Source: Ahaetulla prasina (lineage: Eukaryota; Chordata; Lepidosauria; Squamata; Colubridae). Taken from it: DNA of 64,000 nt. The notes under the pieces were generated by a model. It worked only from the letters and a program-made list of their open reading frames with translations, searched no databases and was not told the origin of the DNA. The stretch is from the NCBI RefSeq assembly GCF_028640845.1, contig NC_080543.1:8781459-8845458 (forward strand), given 5' to 3'. Position 1 is the first letter of the stretch. The number at the start of each line of letters is the position of its first letter. The position numbers and the translations under genes were made by a program. Shown piece by piece: positions 20,263-30,821 of this stretch.

Positions 20263-20984
20263 AGAGTAAAGGCACCTTTCCAAGTCAATATTACACTCAG
20301 AGCAAAGCCAAATCGTAAACGTTATTTAGAGAGGGAGTGGGGTCTTTTTAATGGGCTCACTCTTCTTTTGCAATTGTAGTCTCCTTGACACCCAGCTGTG
20401 AATTTGGTTGGGCATTTTTATGGGCAGAGATCAAAGGCATAGAAAGCCCCACTCCATGGCAAGCCAGCTCACGCCTTTTTTTTTTTTTTTGATCCACTGA
20501 ACTTACTGGGGTTTACTCCAGAGTAGATAAACTTACAACATGGAGCTGCTAAATCACCTGATTTTTTTTTAAAAAAAAACAAACCCTTACGTGTTTGTCA
20601 CCTTTGAAAAAAAGGATAGATGGGGAAAACAGCAATATTTCGCATTTAGGAAGCATTTAGGAAGCCTTTTTCGACATCAAAGCAACCAACAATGAAAGGA
20701 TGGGGAAGGACCAGTTTTATAAGGTGTCATAAATTCACACCCATTGCCCCCCCCACCTCATCCAACAGTCATCCAACATGTTATTTTCTCCCTCCCTTTC
20801 CCACCTACCCCTCCATATCCCCACCCGGCAACGCGCAATTGATACCGCCACCCATTCTTCCAGCGGCCCCAAAGGCTCCCACCCCAACATCTGGAAAGGA
20901 AAAGAAAGAGGGAGGGAGCTGAAAAACGCTGCCCGCCCGATGCGATTTTGTGCAGCCAAGTCCCTCTCTGCAGGGTATGCATTT
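20263..20984. other. Unassigned stretch
   Basis: T and A runs at 20478-20490 and 20565-20580; C-rich at 20750. No gene or repeat recognised. Confidence 0.4.
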
Positions 20985-21576
20985 GGAAGGAAGGGAGGAT
21001 GGATGGATGGAAAGAAGGAAGGAAGGGAAGGAGAGGATAGTAGCAAGGAAGAGAGAGAGGGAGGGAGGGAGGAAAGAGGAAGGGAGGATGGATGGAAGGA
21101 AGGAAGGAAAGGTAGCAAGGAAGACAAGAGCAGGAGGGAGGAAAGGAAGTAAGGAAAGGGAAGAGGGAGGAAGGAGAGGAAGGTAGGATAGAAAGAAGGA
21201 ACAGAAGGATAATAGCAAGGAAGACAGACCAGGAGGGAGGAAAGGAAGGAAGGAGGGAGGAAGGAGAGGAAGGTAGGATAGAAAGAAGGAAGGAAGGAGA
21301 GAGAGAGAGAGAGAGAAGGAAGAAAGGAAGACAGAGAGGAAGGAAGGAGGATAGTAGCAAGGAAGACAGAGAGGAAGGAAGGAAAAGAGAGTGTAGTAAC
21401 AAGGAAGACAGAGAGGAAGGAAGGAAGGAAGGAAGGAAGGGAGGGAGGGAGGGAGGATGGATGGAAGGGGAGGATAGTAGCAAGAAAGGGAATGAGGGAG
21501 GGGGGAAGGAAGGAAGGAAGGAAGGAAGGAAGGAAGGAAGGAAGGAAGGAAGGAAGGAAGGAAGGAAGGAAGGAAG
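20985..21576. repeat. Complex (GGAA)n/(GGGA)n/(GA)n array
   Basis: About 590 bp of purines on the + strand, with partly repeated higher-order segments (ggaagacagagaggaagg, gatagtagcaaggaagac), ending in about 20 pure GGAA units. The two long minus-strand Pro/Ser/Leu frames over it are artefacts. Confidence 0.95.
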
Positions 21577-21876
21577 ATCAACCCTTGGATAAAACTCCTG
21601 GCCCAAGAAGCTCAGAAAGGCCCACTGCTCTCATATCCAAGAAAGGCGAAGCCCATCCCAAATATCCCTACCAATTTTCCAACTTCAGGGCGATGCTGGT
21701 TTCTCCCCCCCCATTCCCCCCCCCCAAAAAACCCAACAACCCACAGGAGACAAAGCGTCCCCTGTTGCGACCGCCAGCAGAAGGTTATATAGGCTTGGCA
21801 GCTGAAGCCGATTTTTAAATTTAAAAAAACAAAAAACGAACAAACCCAGAAAGAGGAGCCTGGAAAACCAATAAAT
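21577..21876. other. Unassigned stretch between microsatellites
   Basis: Non-repetitive DNA with C-runs; no gene recognised. Confidence 0.4.
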
Positions 21877-21887
21877 ATATATATATT

Positions 21888-21937
<50 letters not shown>

Positions 21938-21947
21938 ACCCACCCCT
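21877..21947. repeat. (AT)n-(AC)n-(AT)n microsatellite
   Basis: Alternating purine-pyrimidine run with an AC core flanked by AT. Confidence 0.95.
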
Positions 21948-21956
21948 ATATGTGTA

Positions 21957-22040
21957 TAGGTAGGTAGGTAGATAGGTAGGTAGAGGAGAGAGAGAGAGAA
22001 AGATAACTAGAGAGATAGATAGAGAGATAGAGAGATAGAG

Positions 22041-22098
<58 letters not shown>

Positions 22099-22113
22099 GA
22101 TACATAAATAGCT

Positions 22114-22177
<64 letters not shown>

Positions 22178-22372
22178 GATACATAAATAGCTATAGATAG
22201 ATAGATAGATAGATAGAGGAGAGGGGGGGAGAGAGACAGAAAGATAAATAGATAGATAGATAATAGAGATACATAGAGAGAGAGATAATAGAGATACGTA
22301 AATAGAGATAGATAGATAGATAGATATAGAGATATATATAGATAGATATAGATATAAATATATATAGATATC
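21957..22372. repeat. (GATA)n array, Bkm-like
   Basis: About 415 bp dominated by GATA/TAGA with interspersed GAGA and two 30-bp-scale duplications (atagagatacataaatagct at about 22095 and 22173). GATA arrays are the main component of the Bkm satellite first described in krait. Confidence 0.95.
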
Positions 22373-22649
22373 AATAGAAAACAAGCGACGCAACTCACCT
22401 GGTTGGGGACTGCCGCTCCCTCTGCCTCCTTTTGCCAAAAGACTAGAAAACGGAGGGGGGGGGGGAAAAGCCAGCTTTGAAGGCAAAGTCACTGGGACAT
22501 TTGGGGAGGGGGGGCTAAAAGCTTGCAGCAGCTTCCTTCAAGGATGCAAACTCTGCATTCAGGATTGGGACTTTTTTTTTTAATATTTTTTTTTCAGTCT
22601 CTGCCCCCACCCTTTTCTTGTTTCCCCTCCCCCCCACCCACCAACCCAC

Positions 22650-23520
22650 CCACTCCCGCCCCCTTTCGTTTGGGGGAGTTAGCGGCTCGTCCCCCCCCCC
22701 CCCGCCCTGCGTTTGCTTGCAAGCAGCAGCGAAAAAGGCGAATCCCCAGGCTGGGTTTATACGGCACAATGAATTGCAGCGCAAGGAGGGAGCGCTCCGC
22801 CCTTTCGCCCGCTTGGCCATTACATCATCTTTCTGAAGGTTCGGAGCTGAGGGGGGGGGAAGAGAAAGCGAGCGGGGTTTTTCATTGGCTGCCTTTCATC
22901 CGGGGCGTTCCGCCGCCGCGTGGCCTTGTGGGAAGGGGAGTTCCCAAGCGCGACAAGCTAAGCCTGGCCCCCTAGCGGTTCTTTTGAGCGCGGCGGGGAA
23001 CTACAGCGCCCGTCAGGCTCCGCGCGCCGCGCAGCCTCACAAATGAACCAGCGAGACGGCCGACGGAGGGAGCGGGCTTCTGGCTCCTGTGAAGGCGAGC
23101 CCCGTTTCTCCGTAGCGGCCATGTTAGCCCGAGTCGTGGCCGAGGGCGGTGGTATGTCGGTAGTAAAGAGCTTCGCGGTTGGGGAAGTTCCCGTGAAAAG
23201 CGGAGAAGAGGCCGTCGGGAGACCGCGCTTCGTAGGTCGGTGTAAGAAGGAAAAGGGGTGGGGGTCATAACGGGCTGCTTCTTCCCCCCCCCCCCTACCA
23301 AGGAGGAAAGGAAAAAAAAAAAAGAAGCGATGTTGAGCTCCCGGCGGCGGGTCCGAGGGCCAAAACTGTTCCAATCGCGTTTCGTAATAGCTGCTCTCTC
23401 TCTCTCTGCCTTTTCCCCCCTCCCCTTCTGAAAAAGAGGCGCGCGCGGGGTTGGGAAAGGACAGGCGCGTTGCTATGGCAGCTTGCAGCAAGGACCCGGA
23501 TGCGGGTCTTCCCTCCGCTT
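22650..23520. promoter_or_regulatory. CpG island promoter, gene not identified (candidate RAB30, minus strand)
   Basis: GC- and CpG-rich DNA in an AT-rich neighbourhood, with no tandem structure. Visible promoter features are a reverse CCAAT box (cattggctgcc, about 22884), a ZNF143-like ggaactacagcgcccgtcag near 23000, a YY1-type site (agcggccatgtta, about 23115-23126) and several GC boxes. No TATA box. The plus-strand frames here (such as 23043-23270) have no recognised family and are probably chance. In human, RAB30 is transcribed away from PCF11 and has a non-coding first exon, so a leftward RAB30 start is the best guess; a divergent lncRNA is also possible. Confidence 0.7.
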
Positions 23521-23560
23521 CGTTCCTTTTTTTTTTTTAGCGGATATTGATCGAACGTTA

Positions 23561-23626
23561 GTCGTAGCTTAGGGGTGCCCGCTCCCCTTCGAAGATCGAA
23601 AGGTTGCGCGTTCGAGTCCAGGCGCC
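23561..23626 (+). pseudogene. tRNA-like sequence beside the CpG island
   Basis: A-box-like tagcttagggg, a possible anticodon arm (ccttc-gaagatc-gaaagg) and a B-box gcgttcgagtcc in the right order and spacing. The acceptor ends do not pair well, so it is more likely a tRNA pseudogene or SINE head than a working tRNA. Confidence 0.4.
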
Positions 23627-23917
23627 GCGCTTAAGCTCATCGCAAAGCTTGTCTCGAAAAGCAGAGAGCTGGGGATGATGGGATCTGGAATACCGCCTCT
23701 TTAGCGGTTGCCGTGCCTAAAAAGGAAGGAGGGGGGTCGTGGAATTGAGTAACTTTTTTTTTTTCTATTTCTGAGCCTACCTCGCTGGGTGGTTGTGATT
23801 AAGAGCTTGCTGAAGGGATGAGGGGAGGGGGGAGGAGGTCTCAAATAATAAAAAATTAAAAATAGTTATTTATGGCCCAATCTTCCAGTTGCAATTCTGG
23901 AGGGTAAGCATAGCATG
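23627..23917. other. Unassigned stretch
   Basis: Right shoulder of the CpG island; nothing recognised. Confidence 0.4.
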
Positions 23918-24375
23918 CAGGTAGTCCTCGGTTTAGCGACCGAAGTAAGCGGCCCTGAGACCAAAAGGGACTTGTGACCATTTTTTCACACCTAACGACC
24001 GTTGCAGCGTCCTGTCGTATGATTAAAATCGGGACAACTTGGCGACTGGTTCATATTTACGACGGTCGCCATGCCCCGGGGTCATGGGTGATCCCCTTTT
24101 TACGACCTTCTGGCGAGCAAAATCTAATGGGGAAGCCAGATTCGCTTAACAACCGTGTTGCTAATTGAACGACTGCGGTGATTCACTTAACCACTGGGGG
24201 GGGGCAGGTCGTAAAATGGGGGCAAAACTCCCTTAACGACTGTCTCGGAGTTGTCAAAACTGCAGGAATTCGCTTAATATGGCAAGGAAGTCACGTTAAA
24301 TGGGACAGAGCTCACTGTCTCACTTAGCCACGGAAATGTTGGGTTCATTTGTGGTCATAAGTCAAGGACTTCCAG
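23918..24375. mobile_element. Tigger-like element, full length
   Basis: caggtagtcctcggtttagc to cataagtcaaggacttccag, followed by TA. Longer than the 379-bp copy because of internal insertions around 24240-24310. Confidence 0.8.
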
Positions 24376-24440
24376 TAAAATTCAACAATAACAATATTGA
24401 TTGCAACCTGGGTAATCTAGCCCAGTCTTAAATCAAATTT

Positions 24441-24533
24441 AAAATAAATACAAAATGAACCTTTTTTTTTTCTTATCACGGCTAAATCATAGTGGTGATA
24501 AGGGGGAAAAAAGGTTCATTTTGTATTTATTTT
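24441..24533. repeat. Near-perfect inverted repeat, about 39-bp arms
   Basis: Arms 24441-24479 and 24495-24533 (aatacaaaatgaacctttttt ... and its complement) around a 15-nt loop. The main differences are T-run versus C-run changes. Could be a small MITE; no duplication identified. Confidence 0.7.
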
Positions 24534-24931
24534 TATTTATAATCAATTTCAAATTGTCTTCAATAAGTTTTTAAATGAACTATGTCTCCAAAAAAAAAAA
24601 AAAAGCATTGCATTTATTCCAGGCCAAACCTGGAATAAATAAGAAAAGCAGCAAGACTAGTAAAATGCTGCCCAGAGTCATCTGGATTTAGCAAGGATTA
24701 AAATAACATAAAAATGGATTTTTAATTGTCTGCTGAAGACGACGGTGAATGTGGAAAAATCAAGAACTCGTCTGTGTTTCCTGGATTAAATTCTTATAAA
24801 ACTTCATGAAGGTTTTTAGCTGCATACAGGATTATAATCTTACTATGGCACTAGGTGAGATATACTGGTAGTCCTTGACTTATGACCTGTTGCTTAGTGA
24901 CAGTTCAGAGTTACAACAGATCTCCTTAGAC

Positions 24932-26541
24932 CAGGGGGTCTGCAACCTTAAACACTCAAAAAGAGCCATTTGGACCCGTTTCCCCACAGAAAAGAAATCA
25001 CTGGGAGCCACAAAACATGGATGGGCGTGGCCAATTCGATGTCACTCACTCCCACCCAGTCACATGACACACACACACACACACCTGCCACACTTACCCA
25101 GGTTTTGTGGCTCCTGGTGTTTTCTGTGGGAAACAGGTCTTTCCCCCCCCCCTCTCTCTCTGTGTCTCTCATCTCTCTCTGTTTCCTTCTCTCATCTCTC
25201 TCTCTCTTTCCTCCTCTGTCTCCTTCTCTCATATCTCTTTCTCCCTCTCTGTCTCTCTCCCTCTCCCCTCTCTCTCTTTCTTCCTCTTTTTCTCCCTTTC
25301 TGTCTCTCCCTTTCTCTCTCTTTCTCCCTCTCTTATCTTTCTCCCTCTCTCATCTCTCTGTCTCTCTGTGTCTCCTTCTCTCATATCTCTCTTTCTTTCT
25401 CCCTCTCTCCCTCTCTCATCTCTCTTTCTCCCTCTTTTTCTGTCTCTCTGTCTCTCCCTCTCTCATCTCTCTTTCTCCTTCTCTTTCTCTCCCTCTCATC
25501 TCTCTTTTTCATTCTTTCTCCCTCTCTCATCTCTCTTTCTCTCTCTGTCTCCTTTTCTCATTGACCATCAATTGTGTTGTAAATGTTGTACCTTGATGAA
25601 CGTATCTTTTCTTTTATGTACACTGAGAGCATATGCACCAAGACAAATTCCTTGTGTGTCCAATCACACTTGGCCAATAAAAAATTCTATTCTATTCTAT
25701 TCTATTCTCTGTCTCTCCCTTTCCCCTCTTTCATCTCTTTCTCCCTCTGTCTCTCCCTCTCTTTCTCTCTTTTTTCCCTCTGTTTCTGTCTCTCCCTGTC
25801 TCTCTCTTTCTTTCTCCCTGTCTCTCTCTCTGTCTCTCCCTCTCATCTCTCTCTTTCTCCCTCTCTCTCTCCCTTTCTTTCTCTCTTTTCCCTCTGTCTG
25901 TCTCTCTCTCATCTCTCTCTCTCTTTCTCCCTCTGTCTCTCTCTCATCTTTCTCCCTCTCTCTCTCTCTTTCACCTCTCTCTCTCTCTCTTGTGTGTGTG
26001 TGTTCCCTCTTGAACCATTTCCAAAAAACAGGCAAGGGGTGGTGGTTTTTTGGGGGGTGGGGTTTGGTGATGATGTTCTTTCTTCTTCTTTGGGTGCTTT
26101 TTACCATATTTAGATCAAGAGTCATTTCAGGTTCCCAGATGAATGAAGCTCTTTCGTCCCCCTGCTGTGGCTCCCTGTCGGCTGAACCCACCGCTGGCTG
26201 GCCCCGCCCTTTGCCCTCCCCTCCCAGTCACTCCTCACCCGGCCTGAGAAGGTAAGGGTGACGACGGGCGATGGAGACTCGCTCCATATTCCAGAGCGGG
26301 AGCGAAGCACCCCTTGTACTTGCCATATCTCGCAGGCACTTCTTCCGGCCCTTGTTGGTGCTGCACGCACCTTGATCTCCATCCCCCACCGTCACCCTTA
26401 CCTTCTCAGACCAGGCGAGGAGTGACTGGGAGGGGAAGGCAAGGGGTGGGGCCAGCCAGTGGTGGGTCTGCTGACAGGGAGCCGCAGCAGGGGGCCAAAA
26501 GAGCCGCATGCGGCTCTGGAGCCGCAGGTTGCAGACACCTG
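24932..26541. mobile_element. hAT-like element, 1.6 kb, with expanded pyrimidine core
   Basis: Ends cagggggtctgcaacctta and aggttgcagacacctg are inverted. Flanks ccttagac (24924-24931) and ccttagag (26542-26549) form an 8-bp duplication with one change. agagccatttggacccg and gccgcatgcggctctgg lie inside the ends. The core (about 25140-26000) is (TCTC)-rich microsatellite; its long Ser/Leu frames are artefacts. A LINE tail is nested at 25561-25706. No transposase. Confidence 0.8.
25561..25706 (+). mobile_element. Snake LINE 3' end nested in the pyrimidine array
   Basis: ttgaccatcaattgtgttgt through ccaatcacacttggccaata and (ATTCT)n, only the last 146 bp of the family. Confidence 0.9.
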
Positions 26542-26947
26542 CCTTAGAGGTACCTGGTCTGACACCCAACCTCCTACCTGCGATCATATGAACAGATGTT
26601 GGGCATTTGGCAATCAGCCTGCATTTATGACCAATATAAAGTTTTTTTTTTATAATCACCTGATCATGTTTCACGTTACGATAGTTTTGCCAAAAGCCAG
26701 CATTTTATTTCCAAAACCAACCTGTAAGAAATCATTGGTTCGTAGAATTGCGACCGCCGTTAAAAAAGGTGGTAAAATGAGATTGGTAGGAGCGTGAGCC
26801 CTTTCAAGAGCTTCATGATATAGGAATGTGATGGGGCAGGTTCCATTATGGTCATAAATCAAGGACTAACTGTATTTGGAGCCAACTGCAGCTTTTGGTG
26901 AATCATTACGTTCGCTTGAGCGGGAGAGGAATATAAGCAGATGATGC

Positions 26948-27188
26948 AACTTTCCTTGGAATAAACTCCCATTCCAGGTTTTACGGAGGCATTTGTGCAA
27001 GACTCGGAAAAAGATTTAACAATGTAGATTTTTTTTTTTCCAAATTCCCAGCCAAGATCCTGGAACCTCGAGGCCCTGCTGGAAATTTAAAAAAAAAAAA
27101 TTACGAGAAGACTGTTAACAATCTTTTTCCCAGCCCTGCACAAATGTCTTTGTAAAACCTAGAATGGAGCTTATTCCAAGGAAAGTTT
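26948..27188. repeat. Long imperfect inverted repeat, about 69-bp arms
   Basis: Arms 26948-27016 (aactttccttggaataaact ...) and 27120-27188 (... ttattccaaggaaagttt) pair with about a dozen differences around a 103-nt A/T-rich centre. MITE-like. No other copy in the window. Confidence 0.75.
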
Positions 27189-27551
27189 ATTAAATATTGA
27201 CAAACTGTTTAATACGTATTTAACAAATATTTAAACGTTTACCTAGAAGCCCCAAGTGACTAGGACTTATAAGAACGGTAAGTGGGAACTCACAAAATAA
27301 TTGTAGTTAACGTTTGGTGCATTTTTTATTCAGACTGCAAATCCTTTTTGATAACCTAGAATATTTTTTGACAATCTATTTTTAAAAAGCTGAACTAAAA
27401 ATTACTTAATTTTAATCTGCATTTTTTTTTTTTTACATTTTCCCTTGCAGGGTGTTGTTCATCATTTTGGAGATTACTAAAGGGTTGTTGTTTGTTTACA
27501 TTTCCTCTTTTGAGTAGTTACGCTAGTCTGAAATCCTTATACTAAACAAGA
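27189..27551. other. Unassigned AT-rich stretch
   Basis: No gene or repeat recognised. Confidence 0.4.
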
Positions 27552-27944
27552 TACCGTATTTTTTCGGACTATAAGACACACTTTTTTGTCTCCTAAAAGG
27601 GAGTGAAAATGTCTTTACGTTTTATAGACCAGGGGATCTCCAACCTTGGTCCCTTTAAGACTTGTGGACTTCAACTCCCAGAGTCCCTCAGCCAGCTTTG
27701 CTGTTTTCAGTTTTGTTTTGGTTTTTTGCTTTTTTCTGTTTTCAGGGCTTTTTTGGCCCGTATTTGAGGCTTTCCTCGGCCCATTTTTTTAGAAAAATGG
27801 GCTGAAAAAGCCTCAAAAACTGGGCCCAAAAAAAGGCTGAAAATGGGGTGTGCGGAGGCCAAAAATATTTTGTTGTTGTTTTCCACTTCTAAATTTAGAT
27901 TTGTCTTATAGTCAGGTGAGTCTTACAGTCCGAAAAATACGGTA
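27552..27944. mobile_element. DNA transposon with ACCGTATTTTTTCGGACTAT ends
   Basis: Left taccgtattttttcggac, right gtccgaaaaatacggta, flanked by TA. Inner ends continue as tataagacacac / gtgagtcttac. A ggacttcaactcccag MITE half is nested at about 27632-27710. The same type of terminus is common in vertebrates; I do not assign a superfamily. Confidence 0.7.
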
Positions 27945-28104
27945 GGTAACTCTTCAGGTTATACGGGAAAGGCAACCATTGTTCTTGTGCTTGATGGGTA
28001 AAAGGAAAAAAATAATGTTATAGATTCCTAAATTTCGTAAAGTATAAGCTTCAATTTTATTCGGAGTCTTCCTAGGCTAGAATGTGGAGACTTAAACCCT
28101 AGAT

Positions 28105-28217
28105 CAGGAGTGTGCAAACGTGGCTCTTTTAAGACTTATGGACTTCAACTCCCAGAGAATTGAACTCTGGGAGTTGAAGTCCACAAGTCTTAAAAGAGCC
28201 AAGTTTGCAGACCCCTG
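28105..28217. mobile_element. Palindromic hAT-type MITE with 8-bp TSD
   Basis: caggagtgtgcaaacgtggc and gccaagtttgcagacccctg are inverted. The arms continue through gactt[ag]tggacttcaactcccag, giving a nearly complete hairpin. Flanks ccctagat (28097-28104) and acctagat (28218-28225) match at 7 of 8 positions. Confidence 0.85.
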
Positions 28218-28400
28218 ACCTAGATCGATTCTATCCAATGTGGCTTTTCCTAATATTTTGAAAGCACCTCCTGAACCTTAGGCAAAATCAATGCAGCTGT
28301 AGGACCCCCGTAGACATTTTCCCGTTGTTTGGGGGGCCAAGCTCTCTCAATCCATCCACTATGCCCCTTTGCGACGCTGAATGTAGAAAATGTAGTAATA

Positions 28401-28779
28401 CAGGTAGTCCTTGACTTACAACAGCTCGTTTAGTGACCGTTCAAAAGTTACGACGGCACCGAAAAATGTGACTTGCGACCGTTTTCCACAGTTACGACCT
28501 TTTGCCGCGGCCCCACCCGTGATCAAAATTCAGAATGCTTGCTTGGCAACTGGTTCATATTTATGACAGTTGCAGTGTCCCGGGGTCTTGTGACCTTTTT
28601 GACAAGCAAATTCAATAGGGAAGCATGATTCATTCTCAACAGCCGGGTTGCTAACTTATAACCGCAGTGATTCTTTTAATGACGGTGGGAAGAAACCTCG
28701 TAAAACCTCACTGAACAAACATCTCGCTCAACGACAGAAACCTTGGGCTCGGCTGTGGTCGTAAGTTGAGGACTACCTG
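28401..28779. mobile_element. Tigger-like element, full-length reference copy
   Basis: caggtagtccttgacttac to gtaagttgaggactacctg, bounded by TA on both sides (28399-28400, 28780-28781). Inside are the family motifs ttgcgaccgtttt, aaattcagaatgcttgcttg and cagtgattctttt. 379 bp, no coding capacity. Confidence 0.85.
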
Positions 28780-28781
28780 TA

Positions 28782-29205
28782 GCCTCTTCCCCCCCCCCCT
28801 GAAAAATTGACTAAACATTGGCACCTTTCCAAGAACTTTTCTTAATCCGTTTTTTCTACAATGTAATCCAATTCTACGCTGGCTCCAAATTCTGGAGTGG
28901 CAATTCTAGGCTATCTGGAGGGATGCCAGATTAGGGAAAGCCTCTTCACGCCTTACTCAAGTATTTAAACAATGTTTTGTTTTGTTTTTTCCTGGAGGAG
29001 GGGATTGGCTTCAAGTGAGGCAGAGATGGGACGATTTCCTCTGGCTTGCTGGGTGCAGCAGAATGATCCTTAAACTAACCGCCTTCAGGGTAAATTTCTC
29101 CAAAGGCCCTTGGAAACTTCTTGTATCTTCCAGGTCAATTTGGGAAGGTGACAGGTAAGATTCATACTGGGAGAAGCAAGATGGGACATGCTCTGTGTTT
29201 TATAC
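28782..29205. other. Unassigned stretch
   Basis: Nothing recognised. Confidence 0.4.
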
Positions 29206-29333
29206 CAGTGTTTCTCCACCTCAGCAAACTTTAAGACGTGTGGACTTCAACTCCCAAGGACTCCCCAGCCAGCCATGAATTCTGGGAGTTGAAGTCCGTG
29301 TGTCTTAAAAGTTGCACAGGTGGAGAAACACAG
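29206..29333. mobile_element. Palindromic MITE
   Basis: cagtgtttctccacct and aggtggagaaacacag are inverted ends; the arms hold the ggacttcaactccca/ctgggagttgaagtcc motif. Flanks do not form a clear 8-bp repeat. Confidence 0.7.
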
Positions 29334-29354
29334 GTTGTCCCGTTCATAGTTTTT

Positions 29355-29825
29355 TTTAATTAACAATAGCACTTAGACTTCATAGTGCTTTACAGCTCGC
29401 TCTCAGCAGTTTACAGAGTCAACCTACAACCTGAGTCCTCACTTTACCCACCTTGGAAGAATGGAAGGCTGAGTCAACCTTGAGCCGGTCCAGAATCGAA
29501 CTGCTGGCAGTCGGCAGAATTAAGCTGCAGTATTGCATTCTAACTTACGGAGTGGTGCGGTGGCCTAGAGGTACAGCTCTCGCCTCACAATCAAGAGGCT
29601 GTGAGTTTGATCCCTAGGTAGAGGCAAATGTTTCTTTCTCTGGGCACAATGAGAATATATCCGCTGAACAAAACTCCTCATTGGCGACAGAAGGGCATCC
29701 GGCCAGTAAACACTCATCTTCATTCAGTTGCCCAGACTCCACCCCATTGCAAGGGATTATGGGATCGTTAAATGAAGATGATGGGTGATGATTGCATTCT
29801 GACCACTGAGCCACCACAGTTGCTT
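29355..29825 (-). mobile_element. tRNA/L2-tail SINE split by a second SINE
   Basis: Reverse-strand SINE at 29355-29544 (gcacttagacttcatagtgc, tggaaggctgagtcaacctt) resumes at 29791 with gcattctgaccactgagccac. Confidence 0.8.
29545..29790 (+). mobile_element. tRNA-derived SINE with RTE-like body, 13-bp TSD
   Basis: Head tggcctagaggtacagctct (A-box), gtgagtttgatccctagg (B-box), body gacagaagggcatccggcca, typical of SINEs paired with RTE/Bov-B-type LINEs, and a (GATGAT)-like end. Flanked by attgcattctaac (29532-29544) and attgcattctgac (29791-29803), a 13-bp target duplication with one change. Confidence 0.8.
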
Positions 29826-30485
29826 CTGTTAGCCCTTTTTGCCCCAAAAGCAAGCTTGCAAAAGTAACCAGAATTGCTAGTCGCAAACTATGGTTTGTAG
29901 CACGTGGGACGGTTTAGAAGTATTGGGGGCAGGAAAGGGGAGAATGGGATTTGGAACGTTTTAGAGGGGAAACCTCCGTACATTTCTTCAGGAATAAGAC
30001 GTGAGTGTAAATGCACCCTACTAAATGTTCAGGTTTGCATTCTCTTTTTCAGGAGCCAGGAGACCAGTGTCTCTCTAGGACAATCACATACCGTAGTTTG
30101 TTCCAGCTGGGATTTATCTACCATTCCCGAACAAATGAACCCTGAAATTTACGCTTCTCAACCTTGGATCCAAGTAACTTTGAGATCACAGTGTAAATTA
30201 GCATGATCAGAGGGAGCAAATCATATTTTTGGACCTCCTTTCTACAGGCCACACGTGGGAGTATGTTTATTCCACGTGCTTTTTTAGATAGTGTCGGGCT
30301 TTGTTGGCTCTTGACCAAAAAAAAAAAAAACCCCACAAAAATTTATTTAAAACTTAGGTGTCTGACTGAATTATCATGTTCCTCTCTGGGCGAAAAGAAC
30401 ATTGTGTTTCTCTGCGAATTAAATGGTGCTTTGCTCCTTTGCCATGGCCTTCCTAGGTGAGAAAGGTAAGTATTTGAAAACTGAT
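29826..30485. other. Unassigned stretch
   Basis: No gene or repeat recognised. Confidence 0.4.
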
Positions 30486-30722
30486 CAAAGAAACTGATCA
30501 AAGAAAGAAGCAACTTAGAACTAAGGAGAAATTTCCTGACAGTTAGAACAATTAATAAGTGGAACGACTTGCCTGCAGAAGTTGTGAATGTTCCAACACT
30601 GGAAATTTTTAAGAAAATGTTGGATAACCATCTGACTGAGATGGTGTAGGGTTTCCTGCCTGAGCAGGGGGTTGGACTAGAAGGCCTCCAAGGTCCCTTC
30701 CAACTCTGTTGTTATATATTAT
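30486..30722 (+). mobile_element. CR1 LINE 3' end
   Basis: aagaagcaacttagaactaa, cagttagaacaattaataag, ttccaacactggaaattttt, gagcagggggttggactaga and ccaaggtcccttccaactct, plus strand. Confidence 0.9.
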
Positions 30723-30821
30723 ATAAAAAGCAAAGCAACGGTTTGGATTTGCTTCCAATGAAGAAGGAAGGCGAACAAGTTGTTTCCTGCGGTGATAGAT
30801 AAAGCTGTGATTTCCCCCAAA

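Larger units (their letters stand above)
24866..26876. mobile_element. Tigger-like element split by a hAT
   Basis: Left part 24866-24931 (tggtagtccttgacttatga), right part 26542-26876 ending tcataaatcaaggactaactgta. The 1.6-kb hAT between them is younger. Confidence 0.75.

Noticed and set aside
20735..21606. Two long minus-strand Pro/Ser/Leu-rich frames of about 260-280 codons
   Set aside because: They cover the GGAA array; composition follows the repeat, with no start context, domain or splice logic.
21957..22372. Claim that the window is W-linked because of GATA repeats
   Set aside because: Interstitial GATA arrays occur on autosomes, and human PCF11 gives no sex-chromosome expectation here.
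21612..22492. Minus-strand Tyr/Leu/Ser-rich frames resembling membrane proteins
   Set aside because: Translations of (GATA)n and (AT)n arrays.
23043..23270. 75-codon frame in the CpG island as a first coding exon
   Set aside because: GC-rich DNA gives open frames easily; no family resemblance and a competing reverse frame is equally open. Kept only as promoter.
24875..26255. Plus-strand Ser/Leu-rich frames up to 382 codons
   Set aside because: They read the CT-rich interior of a hAT and pass through a LINE tail, so they cannot be one protein.
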